Shown here: positions 1 to 10,326 of the stretch, one piece after another
Layout of the letters: every line of letters begins with the position of its first letter
Position numbering within the stretch: the stretch's first letter is position 1
Assembly: GCA_023653785.1 (NCBI GenBank)
Contig: JAMKCH010088448.1
Location: 1-64,000, forward strand
Origin: Ophioderma brevispina
Lineage: Eukaryota > Echinodermata > Ophiuroidea > Amphilepidida > Ophiodermatidae
DNA length: 64,000 nt
Direction of reading: 5' to 3'
Position numbers and translations under genes: made by a program
Notes under the pieces: generated by a model
Seen by the model: the letters and a program-made list of their open reading frames with translations, nothing else
Database searches by the model: none
Told to the model about the DNA's origin: nothing

Positions 1-262
1 ATCCAATGGTACACCGTACTTCGCTGACAAGTTTTCATTTACTACACCTGCAGTCATTTTTAACCGGTCTTCATTTACCACAACTGTATTTATTTACCCG
101 ATCTGTTTTTATTTGCATGACCTGTTTTCATTTAGCTGATCTGTTTTTATTTACCAATTTATTTACCTTACCTGCTTTTTGCCTGACGTGTATTCATTTA
201 TGTGACCTGTCTTCATTCACATAACATGTATTTATTTATCTGACCTGTTTTCATTTACCACT
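1..262. repeat. Degenerate ~20-22 bp minisatellite
   Basis: About ten imperfect units of the form tgacctgttttcatttac follow one another; each pairs a variant of acctgt with a variant of tttcattta. Units vary in length and sequence, so this is an old tandem array. It is open in one frame only because the units lack stops; the low-complexity L/F/H-rich translation is not evidence of a gene. The left end lies outside the window. Confidence 0.75.
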
Positions 263-265
263 CAT

Positions 266-456
266 GTATTCATTCAACTCGAACCCAAAGAGTAACTCGA
301 ACTCTAAAAGCAACTCGAACTCTAACTCGAACTCTAAAAGCAACTCGAACTCTAACTCGAACTCTAAAAGCAACTCGAACTCGAACTCTAAAAGCAACTC
401 GAACTCTAAAAGCAACTCTAACTCGAACTCGAACTCGACAACTCTAACTCGAACTC
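266..456. repeat. Hexanucleotide array (AACTCG/AACTCT/AAAAGC)
   Basis: A near-continuous run of 6 bp units (aactcg, aactct, with aaaagc at intervals), so it can be read as a Ser-Asn-Ser-Lys repeat. Higher-order periodicity is visible in the aaaagc units, which recur every 18-30 bp. It directly follows the ~20 bp minisatellite. The reading frame is a by-product of a 6 bp period. Confidence 0.85.
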
Positions 457-499
457 ATAAAATAGTTTTACCCAATCAATTAAAATGGGTGAGATAACG

Positions 500-1620
500 A
501 AAAGTATCACTTTGTCTTACTCTTACAGAATGTCTTCTTTTTGCACAGTAGGTCAAAGAATATATGCGTTTACATCCCACGGGATATAATTAAGTAAACA
601 TGGACTGCTAGCCAGTCATAGATTTTGGAGTCGAAATGTGACAAGAATTTTTAATTTACCCAAAATTTATCAAAATCAATTAAAATGGGAAACCAATTGA
701 TAAAACATGTGACTTCGTCCATATTTGTAATCATTACCCTGTGAATTTATATAGATTTCTATTGAATATTTAAAAATAGTTGTTAGGGCCAGGGTGTTGA
801 TTTTTCTAGATCTCGGATATTAAGTTTACATGGACATTTATAATCAGCTAAATTTTTAATGAGTTTTTAAACTACATCTTAATATTGTAACATATATTTC
901 TTAGGCCTGTACATTAAAATAGCCGAACTTAGAATAAAAAATAAAATCAATAATCACAATAATAATGTTCTTTGAACTTATTCGCATTCTGATGAACACA
1001 AAGGGCCACATACATGCTAAAATTAGTTTTATACCTTGAATTTTTGATATGCAAATTGATATTTCTCCTCTATATCTGGTTCTCAATTGGAAATTGTAAA
1101 TAATTTTTTTCCACGAGAATTTATTCTAGGTTACTCACAAGGCTTTTAGTATTATGTGTTATACACAGTGATCTAACAATGGTCTGAGGGTAGGCTGCTC
1201 TTGTTTTAAATTTGGACCTGAGTTTGATCAATATTAACAGCTAAAAATATCCATCAAGCTTGTCCTGTTCTGGGTGGATTCACAGGCCCAGTGTTGGGGG
1301 TGGATTTAAGCATTAAATAATGAAATAGGCCTAATGCGCAAGAACCCTTTAATTATTTTGCTCAACCATGTAGGAGAAGTGACATTTAAACCAGAACTGA
1401 ATATGCCGCCAAATTGGAACAGTGACTGTTTTTCCCATTTCGTGTTATTTCTTTACTAAATGATTTATAATTCTGACCTGGTTGATTAAACCTAACAAAA
1501 CCTTATATATTCAACTGCGCTACAATACCAAAAACTTTCATAAAAAGCTCTTAGGTAATCATTCTCTCATCATTTCTGGTCATTTTAGCGAAATATGTGA
1601 AGATAGTACCTTCATAGTGG
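500..1620. other. AT-rich stretch with nothing recognised
   Basis: No coding signature, tandem repeat or TIR pair was seen. A 61-codon minus-strand frame near 901-1086 has no recognisable domain and is what chance gives in AT-rich DNA. Confidence 0.5.
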
Positions 1621-1669
1621 TTAGGGTATGCCGTCAAAGTCGAAGGGTAAGGGGTGGTTGCCACCTGAG

Positions 1670-1990
1670 GAAATTTATGGTGCTTTTTTGAAAATATTAT
1701 GCACAGTTATATGCACAACTCTAAAACTCTATGTTTATAGAAAGTTAGACATTTGTCATCATTTAGAGCTGAAAACCCCATGAAAATCCGATATTCCTAA
1801 CTTTTTTTAGCGCAAAATTGGATTTTCGCCTATAGATTTTCTGTGGAAAATACCAATTTCAAGACTCGAGGACTTGATGACGTCATTCTGACGCCATACT
1901 TGGTATGTTGGCACTTACTTTGATATCAATGGAAAGAGGAGGACCATAGCTATCCACTGAAAACAAAATAATTAACATCGGGTGCTTTAT
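1670..1990 (-). mobile_element. Diverged partial copy of the piggyBac-like MITE family
   Basis: Read on the minus strand, this stretch parallels the middle of the elements at 51700-52472 and 60175-60948. Shared blocks are the phrase around tcaatggaaagaggaggacc followed by atagctatcc, a TGACGTCA octamer near 1877 with a decayed second one, and the gaaaatccgatattcctaac-like segment. Neither terminal CCCTCGTCTACC nor flanking TTAA is clear, so it is an old or truncated copy. Confidence 0.6.
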
Positions 1991-2279
1991 AGAATGCGTT
2001 CTTAGTATTTTTTCTCTTCATTCGTGTATCATAACACTATGAGTAACCGTAAAGGAGGGCATATAACAATTATAACAACTTTTGATTTCTTTGCTCCCTC
2101 CAAGAAAAGTACATTATAATGGCCAACTCATTTTCAACTTTAATGTACTCTGGTGATGTGAACTATGGCCTGATTAACAATTTTGACAAATAGGGCAATA
2201 GAGCTAATTTCCATCAAATCTGAGAATTGGAATAGCCAATACCCCTTATTTACTGAGGGATGTACATTTAATGGATAAC

Positions 2280-3250
2280 AATAAACCTTAAGGAAAATTA
2301 TTCATTACATTTATCAATCATAGTTTAAGTTGATATTTTCTGACCATATTGACCATAATCTTGAGATTCCCCCTCCAATCTTGAGTTCATTTGATCATCA
2401 GCCCAATGTGACTCCAAAATGGGTAAATTGGAATACCTAGCGCTGTATCCACGTAATTATATTCATTGATATGTTTTAGAAAAGAGGCATAATGACTGTT
2501 TTTCCATATTTTGACATTTTTTTACCCTTATGGACATTTTAACCCCAAAATGTGTTCAATTGAAAAGGCTTTGATTTACATTAATCACTGTCCCTGGAAG
2601 TAAATGAATTGTGTTCATTTAAGCTATTTTGAGAAAACCGAGTGTTTATGACGAATTTATTAATTTTTTGGAGAAGCAAATTTGAACTTGTTAATTGCCA
2701 TTTTGACCTAATTTTGGACAAATGTGAACTTGTTTGACCATTTTGACCCTACAACGTCATTATTGAATTGACTACTACTCTGTCCAGTTAATTATATACT
2801 CTTTGAGAAAAAACTTTAATAATTATTCCCATTATGAGGTTGAGAAGGGGGCATTTTGAACTCATTTATGGAATTTTGGTGACAATTCTGATGTTTTTTG
2901 GCCAATTTGACCAGAATCTATGCAAATTGAAATGGTAAGCACTCAATCCGCTCATGTGTGTTCCCTGGATGTACACGGCACATGTTCTGATAACAGTCTT
3001 TGAGAAAGAAAGGCATATATTGATTTACCTATTTTTAGGACTATTTTGATCTTGTTGGCCATTTTGAACCCTAAAAAAATTTATACTTGGAAAATGCTTC
3101 CTGATAGTAAATATGATTCCTTTGAAGGTAAATGTACATGTTCTGATAGATTATTTTAAGAAAGGATTTCATGATATTTGACTGATTACATTTTTGAAAA
3201 TTTTTGACCTTTTTTGCCATTTGACCAAAAATTATAAATTGGAATGACTT
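2280..3250 (+). repeat. Degenerate tandem array, ~150-195 bp period
   Basis: The recurring pattern is 'tttgagaaa...ggcat...ttgactgatttacc...ttttggccattttgacc...aaattggaatg'. The gagaaa/aagaaa landmark occurs near 2484, 2631, 2803, 2998 and 3154. The array stops at 3250, where the Ngaro element begins. One further unit continues immediately after the Ngaro end (10330-10510), so the retrotransposon appears to have inserted within the array. Confidence 0.65.
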
Positions 3251-3497
3251 CCATTATATTAAGTTTTTCTGAAGTCCCATCTAAAGAAAACAAATTTGCC
3301 CCCTGCGAGAATGGTTCAGTCCGTTGCCATGCAGCTTGTTATATAGTGCTTCTTGTTGTGCATCCCTCGTCAATCAGTTGGCTTTATTCCTTTGTTTCCA
3401 TCGGCCAATCACCGGACGTTTTGCGTTCGTTCAGAGCTCAAACTCGATTTGTTTTCATAGCATTTGATCCGCCTATGTGTGGTCGTGTGGCAGAGAA
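3250..3497 (+). repeat. Ngaro A1 repeat (5' terminal)
   Basis: It matches A2 at 9214-9455 over ~245 bp with scattered mismatches and small indels. Landmarks are gtcccatctaaagaaaac, caatcagttggctttat, caccggacgtttt and cagagaatt. In split-direct-repeat elements this end is paired with the internal A2 copy, which serves to regenerate the full terminus through a circular intermediate. That role is family knowledge and was not seen here. Confidence 0.85.
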
Positions 3498-3699
3498 TTA
3501 ACATTTTGTCTATCTCAGCAACATAACTGTACACCTTGATTCTTGATTTTCAAATAGAGCTTTCAATTCCCCAGGACTTTACGATTGTTATTCTACTACG
3601 TAAGTATTTTCTGTTATTGGCGTTTTTCACCAATATTAATATGCCACGACGTATGTGAAAAAAGATCGGCTTCGGCGGCAAATTAACACAGTGGCTTTA

Positions 3700-5040
3700 G
3701 TTCGTGGGTGCGTCAGACCCGTTCGCAAACTAGAGCTTGCGTCAACCTACGATAATACGCAAGCTTCATCCAGTGCGGCATCCAATCAGGCCGTCGCTGG
3801 GTCGTCCGTTCCTGGTTCTTTTTCAAGATGATCGGCGTACAAACCAATCTCAGCAGCGGGGCCGGGCTAGAGCTCGTGGTACGCGGCATCCATTACCCGC
3901 AACCGAAGTGTTTCACCCGTCCTTTCCTGCGGTGTAACCAGCAACATGGACAGTTAAACCCGGAAGTGAGTCAGGCCGCGAACCAAATGTCCGTCTGGTT
4001 TTTGCTGTTAACAACGCCGAAGCTTTGTTGCAGGGGCGAGGAAATGCCGTGAGCTTTTTTAATAAGGACTTTGACTCCATCTGTAACTGCGTTTTCCAGT
4101 GGGTACAATACTCAAGTTTTTAGTCTGCTATAACAATCACTTCTCATAATCATCAATCAGTCAATCAATAATGTTGTTGCCAGTACGTCCACTGCTAATT
4201 CATCCACTTCAATTAATCAACAAGTCGGTCAATCAATAATGTTTTGCTAGTACGTCCACTTTTAATTTCATCCACTTCAATAATCAATCAATCAGTCAAT
4301 CAATAATGTTTGTTGTAGTTACACGTCCATTTCAAGCCAATTACATCTAAAGGTACTTCAAGTGTCTTTAACATACGCCCCTGCGGCGTTGAATTTTCTA
4401 TTTGTATCCTTTGGTTGTTGAGTTTTTGCCCCAATCTATTAAGACCAAAAATAAGGGCTATTTGTGGATTTTGGCATTTGTTGGAAGAGTGAATCTCATG
4501 TCAATGAAAAAGGGATGGCCCGTTCAGTTCTTCAATTGGGTGGGTTGTATGGCAGATACTAGGCCAAAACGTTTGATAACTTCAATTCACTGTTGGACTA
4601 GTGCATTTTTTGTGCTTTGCGTCACGATAGCTTGGGGCACATGCAGACAGAGTTCAGAGTTTTAAAGTATGCTAACATTGTACGCACTTGCATCTAGTTT
4701 TGTGGGTTGGGATGGAGAAGTTATGATACCATTCAGGTGAGACAACAATCCCAACCTCATCGATCCTGGGCTTTCATTGGTTGGGGAGTATGGGCTTTAT
4801 TTTGTAGCAACTTCTGTCCACAAGGGCTTCCCAATAGACCTTTCAGGCGCTGGTTGATCAGGCAGGGTGGGCTCATCCCGGGGGGGTTTCGTGTCACCCC
4901 AGGGTTTTCAGGTGTCCATTCCTCTTCAATTGCCATTCCTTCCTCAGCAAGAGGGGCCCCAAATGCAAACCAAACCTCATGGAAAGGGACGGCGGTGAAA
5001 GTTCTGCTTTGACTTCACAGGGCAGGCTTTTGACCGGCTC
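3700..5040 (+). pseudogene. Ngaro gag-like ORF, frameshifted
   Basis: The product would be the structural (capsid-like) protein of the retrotransposon. An Arg/Gln-rich N-terminal segment is read near 3740-3935. After a repeat-containing spacer (4140-4330), a conserved gag-like block reads GLGWRSYDTIQ (from ~4703) and then SWAFIGWGVWALF (~4766-4805). This resembles the W-x-x-YD...W-x-x-W segment common in the ORF1 of DIRS-like and Ngaro elements. FCFDFTG near 5002 and nearby Cys/His residues look like the start of a degenerate zinc knuckle. Blocks lie in different frames with stops between them, so there is no intact ORF. The start codon cannot be placed. The assignment rests on motif memory and on position upstream of a clear DIRS-type reverse transcriptase. 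Confidence 0.6.
4140..4330 (+). repeat. ~85-90 bp tandem repeat inside the gag remnant
   Basis: Two full units and part of a third combine tcaatcaatcagtcaatcaa, ataatgtt, agtacgtccact and ttcatccacttcaa. The tcaa/tcaatcag phrase is itself a short sub-repeat. In frame it would encode a Ser/Thr/Asn/Gln-rich linker, so it may be an expansion of low-complexity gag sequence. Confidence 0.7.
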
Positions 5041-5299
5041 ACAATGCCCACTTCAAACCCCCATCATGCGTTGCAATGAAAGTGGAACATGGCTTGCACT
5101 CGTGCAAGAAAGTTGGGAAATCCTAATGATATGAGTTTGTCATGTTTGGATGGGCATGGCTTGTGCTGCATATCCTTCGCCAATCAAGTTGAATGAGGTA
5201 TCTTGCCTCTTCTTCATTTGTATCCGAAGAAGTCTGCAGCAAAGTTCTAATGGCAGGTTTTTTCTGAAGGTGTTTAGGTAGGCTATTCATTAGTCGTAC

Positions 5300-6190
5300 T
5301 CCTAGGGATGCACCACGAACTTGTAAAATCGATTGCTGAAAACCCTAGCGCAGCCTTAGTTAAACTTAACAAAGAGATTGGGTTGAAGAGGATTGTAGGC
5401 CCTTTCAATTCAAGTCCTTTACCTAATCATTGTATCCCCATGGTTTGGTCCCCTAAACCGGAAGCGGGAAAGTTAGGGCTAATACAGAAACTCTTTTTCC
5501 AGAGGGGGGGTCCCCTAAATATGGCATTGCCAGGGGTTTGTCTTTGGCTTATACAAATTTTGATGAGGCCAGTTAATCTTGTTAGGCAGGTGTTTGGTAA
5601 GGGTGCCTAATGGCAAAAACTGATGTAGAATCCGCATTCAGGCTTCTTCCAATTCACCCAGACGATTTTCACTTATTAGGCATAAAACTAAAAACAGTTT
5701 ATGTGGACAATGCTCTCTATGGGGGCTTCATCACAACCAGCCTCTTTTTGGACTGTTTTTCCTACTTTTTTGGAATGGGTGGCTAAGAGGGAGACAGGTT
5801 CAGATAGGATATGCCGCTATGCTGATGTCTATCTGATAGTAGGTGTATCTTATGTAAATATCAGATTTTCGTGCATCCAGTATTCTCAGGTTTTTTCAGG
5901 AAATGTGCCAGAGGCTAGGGGTACCATTAGCAGCCAATAAAACAGTAGGCCCCACGACAAAAATTGTTTTCCTATGGCCTGAAATCAATCAGTGCATTGA
6001 CGGTATCTATACCGTGTGATAAAATTTCTTCTATTATTGATAAATCAAGGATGCACTTAAGTCAACTAAGATCACCCTATGCGAATTAACAATCACTGAT
6101 TGGTTTCCTTTCCCTTTGTCTGCCAAAGCTGTGCCCCCAGCTAGATCCGTTCTATGCGTAGATTATAGATTTAACTATGGTGTTAAAAGT
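5300..6190 (+). pseudogene. Ngaro/DIRS reverse transcriptase, frameshifted
   Basis: This is a remnant of the RNA-dependent DNA polymerase domain. In order: GPFNSSPLPN and WSPKPEAGKLGLI (5395-5485), matching the 'GPF..PP.PN...P..LVPK..G..RLI' finger region of DIRS-like enzymes; KTDVESAFRLLPIHP (from ~5612), the palm motif with the first catalytic Asp; CRYADVYLIVG (~5810-5845), which occupies the Y-x-DD box but reads ADV, so one catalytic Asp is lost by substitution or frameshift; VGPTTKIVFL (~5950), the 'KTVGPTT...FLG' block; and QSLIGFLSL (~6089), the thumb. At least three frames are used. Family assignment is firm because this motif set is specific to tyrosine-recombinase retrotransposons. 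Gag lies upstream and RNase H downstream. Confidence 0.88.
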
Positions 6191-6229
6191 GCATGGCACA
6201 TGGGGGGGGTTTGAGTTGTTTTGGGAATG

Positions 6230-6770
6230 GTGGGGTGTGGGGTGGTTTAGGCTACCATCATGCGCACATGTTTTTGTCTGTAATATGTTGGGGGCTTGTG
6301 TTTTTTACGTGATTTCACTGTTGTATGGCAATTACCCCGATCAGAGGGGTATGGTACGGATGAAGATTTTGAGGCAGCTCTTTACGGGTGGACGCAGGTG
6401 GGTGGAAGGTTGGGGTCTGGTGTGGTTTTTTTAAGGGTCGCTGGTTTCAGGGTAGATGGCCTGAAGGTTTTGAGGAAACACGCGATTGCATGGAAAGATT
6501 GTTTCCGCTCCTCGTTGCAGTAGTTTTATGGGGGAAGTTTTTGTCAGGGAAACGTATAATTTTACGTTGGTGATAATGAAGGTGTAGTTGCCGACTGTTA
6601 TAAACAAACATAAGTCCCAGAGATCATGGAAAGTGGTCAGATTTTTTTGTTCTGCAATGTATTAAGTTCAATGTTTCCTTCTGCGCAAGACATATTTCTG
6701 CAAAAATAAAACATCGCAGACGCCCTCTCTCGTTTCCAGATGGGTCCGATTTGGACCGAAGCTCCGTCCG
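6230..6770 (+). pseudogene. Ngaro RNase H domain remnant
   Basis: The domain would degrade the RNA strand of the RNA/DNA hybrid during reverse transcription. Visible blocks are WFQGRWPEGFEE (from ~6440), LFPLLVAVVLWG in the same frame (~6500-6540), DNEGVVA (~6572), which corresponds to the 'SDN.A.V' active-site segment, and ADALSRFQMG (6716-6745), the 'ADALSR' signature that closes RNase H in DIRS-type, Ty3-like and related elements. The first two share a frame; the others need frameshifts. It lies between reverse transcriptase and recombinase as expected for Ngaro. Confidence 0.82.
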
Positions 6771-6799
6771 CTTTTCAACTGCCCTCCATTGCCAGAAAT

Positions 6800-7700
6800 T
6801 CCTATGGACGGCTCTGGAGTGCAAGCCCAGCGGCTGTTGAAGGCGTCATTAGCGCAAAGCACGTGGGATACGTATAAGCGCGGTGTATTGTTTTGATAAT
6901 TTTAGGCGTATTTGTGGGTTGGGAGGCGATTGGCCAGTTCAATCTCACGATGTTATTGCATATATTTCATTCATGTCTCTTAAAGGTTAAAAACAGCAAA
7001 AGGTAAAAAAGACAAAAGGGGGAAAAAGTTTTTTTCACAAAATTAATGATTTGTTGAACCAACTGATAGTTTTATTGTAACGTAGTTTGAAAGAATGGTT
7101 GTCGCCGTCTTTTTTTCAACTCTGATAATAGATGCCCAATTACATACTCCTCTTTTTGGTACGGCTAGTTGCTTTGTTTGTTGCCGTCTATTTGTCGTTC
7201 AGCATACGAAGCCATTTTGTTAAACCTGCCTTTTTGCTTGCATTTTGGGGGTTTATGAGGGTTGTGAATTGCTGTTCAGATGAAACGTTCAAAGAATGGG
7301 GAAGTGGAAATCCTCGTCCAGTTGAGCTTATATTCGCGCCGCAGTCTTTTACCTTCTTCTTTTTAAAGTTTTTGTGTTTGGATTAACATGTAGGGTTTGG
7401 CGTGCGATTATTTACCACTACTTGGTGCCCATAATCTAGAATATACCAAGGTATCTACTTGAAAGTTCAGTGTAATGTTGTACTAAATCTTTAAATCTCT
7501 TTTACAGGTATGCACTTTGAAAGGTGGGGGTCAACGCTTGGCCACCAAAATTGTATTCAATTTTCTTTTTTATGTGTTCATTTATTCAAATTAACAATGT
7601 ATGCGTATATCCATGCACTGTAGGGCATTTGATGCGAGCCGCCAGATTAATCTTCTAAGTACTTGATGGCTGTTAACATAACCTTTTCTCGCTTATTTTC
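6800..7700 (+). pseudogene. Ngaro tyrosine recombinase, partial
   Basis: The recombinase replaces the integrase of LTR elements and inserts a circular DNA intermediate. The N-terminal SAM-like domain is recognisable: LLKASLAQSTWDTYKRG (6834-6884), then WPVQSHDVIAYI (6931-6966). After a stretch with stops, KPAFLLAFWGFMRV (7222-7263) matches the 'AFLLAFYGFLRVGE' block whose Arg is the first catalytic residue. I could not find the downstream H-x-x-R box or the nucleophilic Tyr between 7290 and 7720. That interval is AT-rich and reads as non-coding. It is either an intron (tttacag runs precede 7508 and 7717), an insertion or plain decay. The enzyme is inactive as written. Confidence 0.75.
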
Positions 7701-7714
7701 GTTTTTTTCTTTAC

Positions 7715-8256
7715 AGGTTGCTACTCGCCCATGGTTTATTGGGGACAGTATTGTCGCTAAGGCAGGGTTGAAGTAAATACACAACATGAATCGGGTGGTG
7801 GTATTGTCGTGTGGAGGGAAACGCCTGGCCTACGGATTGCAGGTTGTTCGCAATAATATTACCACGCGTGCTTTACAGATTATCCATATCCTACCACTGT
7901 CATTTTGCATGAGGTACCTATTGATCTTGTTCAAAGCTAAACCTCTGATATCCGGTATAGGGTGGAGGCAAACTTAAAGGACAAGTGAAATTGCTTCCAC
8001 ACTCCAGGATAATTTGGTCAGACAATACTTCCCAGGCAATACATCATGGTGAGGAGAGCGTGAATGCTGGTAAGCGTTGCACCGTCAATATCAACAAGAA
8101 AGCGCACCAGGTTTGTCGCATGTTTGGGGAATGCGAAAGTAATAAAAAATGCTGTGTCTTTGACCCGAGACAATTCCTTGTTTTAGTTAGGATGGCCTTC
8201 ACCTTTCCCTCATGGTATGATTGCTTCCGCCAATTTGTATCAGATGCCCTTTAATC
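7715..8256 (+). pseudogene. SGNH/GDSL-hydrolase domain of the Ngaro element
   Basis: This is a remnant of an SGNH-fold esterase-like domain, reported in several DIRS/Ngaro elements; its role there is not known. Block I reads WFIGDSIVAKAG (7732-7767) with the GDS nucleophile motif intact. A GGG..V.W block follows near 7795-7815. Block V is visible as DGLHLSLM (from 8191), containing the Asp-x-x-His dyad. Between them HSRIIWSD (~8000) and HGEESVNAGKRCTVNI (~8046-8093) fit the expected spacing but need frameshifts. It follows the recombinase and ends ~150 bp before the B1 repeat, so it is the last domain of the element. A sequence family search would confirm the fold. I am fairly sure because both catalytic blocks are present in order. 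Confidence 0.75.
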
Positions 8257-8410
8257 CTTTTAACCTGATCAGGAAACTTTTTTTACCCACCAGTTCCTGT
8301 GTTTTACCCTCTTAACAAATATATTGTTTAAAATAAATTGGTCCAATATTTTTAACGGTGGGGGGGGATTTGCAATATTCCACTTGCAGAATACAAGGGG
8401 ATATTGGTTG

Positions 8411-9217
8411 GCGAATTTAATTTATCTTCTACTTTAATTTAAATTAAATCATGATTTTCACAGCATTGCAGATAACCGCTGATAAAATTGCTACATTCCT
8501 TCTGCATTTTGTTTGATGAATTCACCCAGAGGTTTTTTCCTGCCTCCGATTGAAACAGTGTGTATTGTATTAGCTTATGTCTTTAATTAAGCTCATATTT
8601 ACTAAATTCAGTCTGTTTAATCAATTTGTTAAGTAGGTTAGATTGGAAGCACGGTTCACATTTCTTTGACAAGTCACCATTTGAAAAACCATAGTTGTTC
8701 AAGCCTATATGTTTAGCCTGTTTCCTTACCATGTTTTCATACTATAATTACTTGTTAAAATTCCTTCTTCACAGATGTGCTTTTCTGGAGGGGCTAGGGG
8801 CATTTACCGGCTTTGGGATTCAAATTTAAGTTCCCTTTGTGTATATTTAATGTAAATTTCTCCTTCACAATGGGCTTTCTGGGAGGGTCTAGGGGAATCA
8901 ACCATCTGTGGGATTTCAATTTGAATCCTACTGTTTGCTATCCTTAATTAGCATTTCCTTTCCACGGATGGTTCTGTCTGGAGTACTAGAGGGATTACTC
9001 AGTTGGAAATTTGTAAATAAATAGGATCTCTTTTGCCTAAGTTTATTTGATTTCATATCCAATCTTGTATCTTTAGTTTGAAAGCGCTTTAATTGACAAC
9101 AAAAATTGGTGAACAGTTGGCTTTTGTTGGGCATAAATCCACACACACTCAAATTGGCACTATCTGAAAACTGTTGTGAGTTTTGAGTATCTTCATGAAA
9201 ATCGGGGGCAATACCGT
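8411..9217 (+). repeat. Ngaro B1 repeat
   Basis: Matches B2 (9524-10326) throughout. The start (tttatcttctactttaattt), cagcattgcagat, ggttttt-cctgcctccg, gattgaaacagtgtgtattg, the gggctagggg lines and the gggggcaat end all align. Two internal motifs (cacagatg-gcttttctggg and gggctaggggcatt) repeat three times inside each copy. Differences are mostly 1-2 base indels. Confidence 0.85.
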
Positions 9218-9455
9218 TATCTGACGTCCCATCTAAAGAAAACAAATTTGCCCCCTGCAGAAGAAATGGTTCAGTCCGTTCCATGCACTTGTTTTATAGT
9301 CCTTCTGTGTTGTGCAGTCCCCGCCAATCAGTTGGCTTTTATTTCCTGTTTCCATCGCATCACCGGACGTTTTTTGCGTTCGTTCCGAGCTCAAACTCTA
9401 TTTGTTTTCAAGCAATTATCCTCCTATTTGTTGGTTCGTGTTGTCAGAGAATTCA
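9218..9455 (+). repeat. Ngaro A2 repeat (internal)
   Basis: Second copy of A1, directly following B1 and preceding B2. It shares gtcccatctaaagaaaac, ttcagtccgtt, caatcagttggctttta, caccggacg and gcgttcgtt. The stretch 9456-9523 before B2 has no clear counterpart after A1. Confidence 0.85.
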
Positions 9456-9523
9456 TTTCCCTCCCACACACCCCGAAATTTACCTTGCTACCGCAATTTA
9501 ATGCATGTTAACAGTGTTAGGCG

Positions 9524-10326
9524 TAATTTTATTTATCTTCTACTTTAATTTAATTAATTCATGATTTTCACAGCATTGCAGATAAATCCGCTTGATAAAA
9601 ATTTGTGCTAAATTCTCTGCAGTTGTTTGAGGTAATTCATCCAGAGGTTTTTCCTGCCTCCGGGATTGAAACAGTGTGTATTGTATTATCTTATGTCTTA
9701 CTTTTACTCATAGTTACTAAATTCAGTCCTGTTTATATCAATTTTAGGTTACGTAGGTTAAGATTGAAGACAACTGTTCACTTCTACAATCACCATTTGA
9801 AAAACTCCATAGTTTCCAAGCCTATATTTTATCCATGGTTCCTTACCATTGTTTCATACTATCATTAAATTGTAAAATTCTTCCTTCCAGATGTGCTTTC
9901 GGGGGGGCTAGGGGCCTTTAACCGCTTTGGGATGTTCAATTTAAGTTTTACTTGTGTTTATATGTACATTGTAAATTTCCTTTCCTTCACAGATGGGCCT
10001 TTTGGGGGGGCTAGGGGAATTCACCCAGCTTTGGGATTTCAATTTAAATCAAGACTGTTTGCTACTCTTAAATTCTTTCCTTTCCACGGATGGGTCGCTG
10101 GAGTACTGGAGGGATTTACTCAGTTGGGTAAATTTTAATAAATATGATCTCTTTGGCCCTAATTATTTGATTTCATATACCAATATTGGTATCTTTAATT
10201 GATGCTTTAATTGACAACAAAAATTGTGAACAGTTGGCTTTGTTGGAATAATCCACACACCTAATCAAATTGCACCGATCTGAAACACTGTTGTGAGTTT
10301 GAGTTCTTCTGTCCGGGGGCAATCAC
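9524..10326 (+). repeat. Ngaro B2 repeat (3' terminal)
   Basis: Second copy of B1; its gggggcaat end at ~10322 is taken as the element's 3' boundary, because sequence after it matches the array on the 5' flank (taaatatga-tcc...gaaggtaaa near 3112-3130). The last ~230 bp were also carried into the tandem duplication at 12705. Confidence 0.85.

Larger units (their letters stand above)
3250..10326 (+). mobile_element. Ngaro-type (DIRS order) tyrosine-recombinase retrotransposon, decayed
   Basis: Repeat architecture and protein remnants agree. A ~245 bp segment (A1, from ~3250) recurs as A2 (9214-9455). An ~805 bp segment (B1, 8411-9217) recurs as B2 (9524-10326). The order A1-coding-B1-A2-B2 is the split-direct-repeat arrangement known for Ngaro elements, and differs from the inverted termini of DIRS1. 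Between A1 and B1, in order, lie gag, reverse transcriptase, RNase H, tyrosine recombinase and SGNH-hydrolase remnants, all on the plus strand but scattered over three frames. No LTR, integrase or aspartic protease is visible, as expected for the group. The element sits in a ~165 bp array that continues on both sides. Frameshifts and stops make it non-autonomous as written. Sequencing indels may contribute. Confidence 0.88.

Noticed and set aside
264..497. Ser-Asn-Lys repeat protein
   Set aside because: The frame is a translation of a hexanucleotide array and has no unique sequence beyond it.
3250..10326. LTR retrotransposon (Ty3/Gypsy type)
   Set aside because: The repeats are in split A/B order rather than two identical LTRs, and a tyrosine recombinase domain is present with no integrase or protease.
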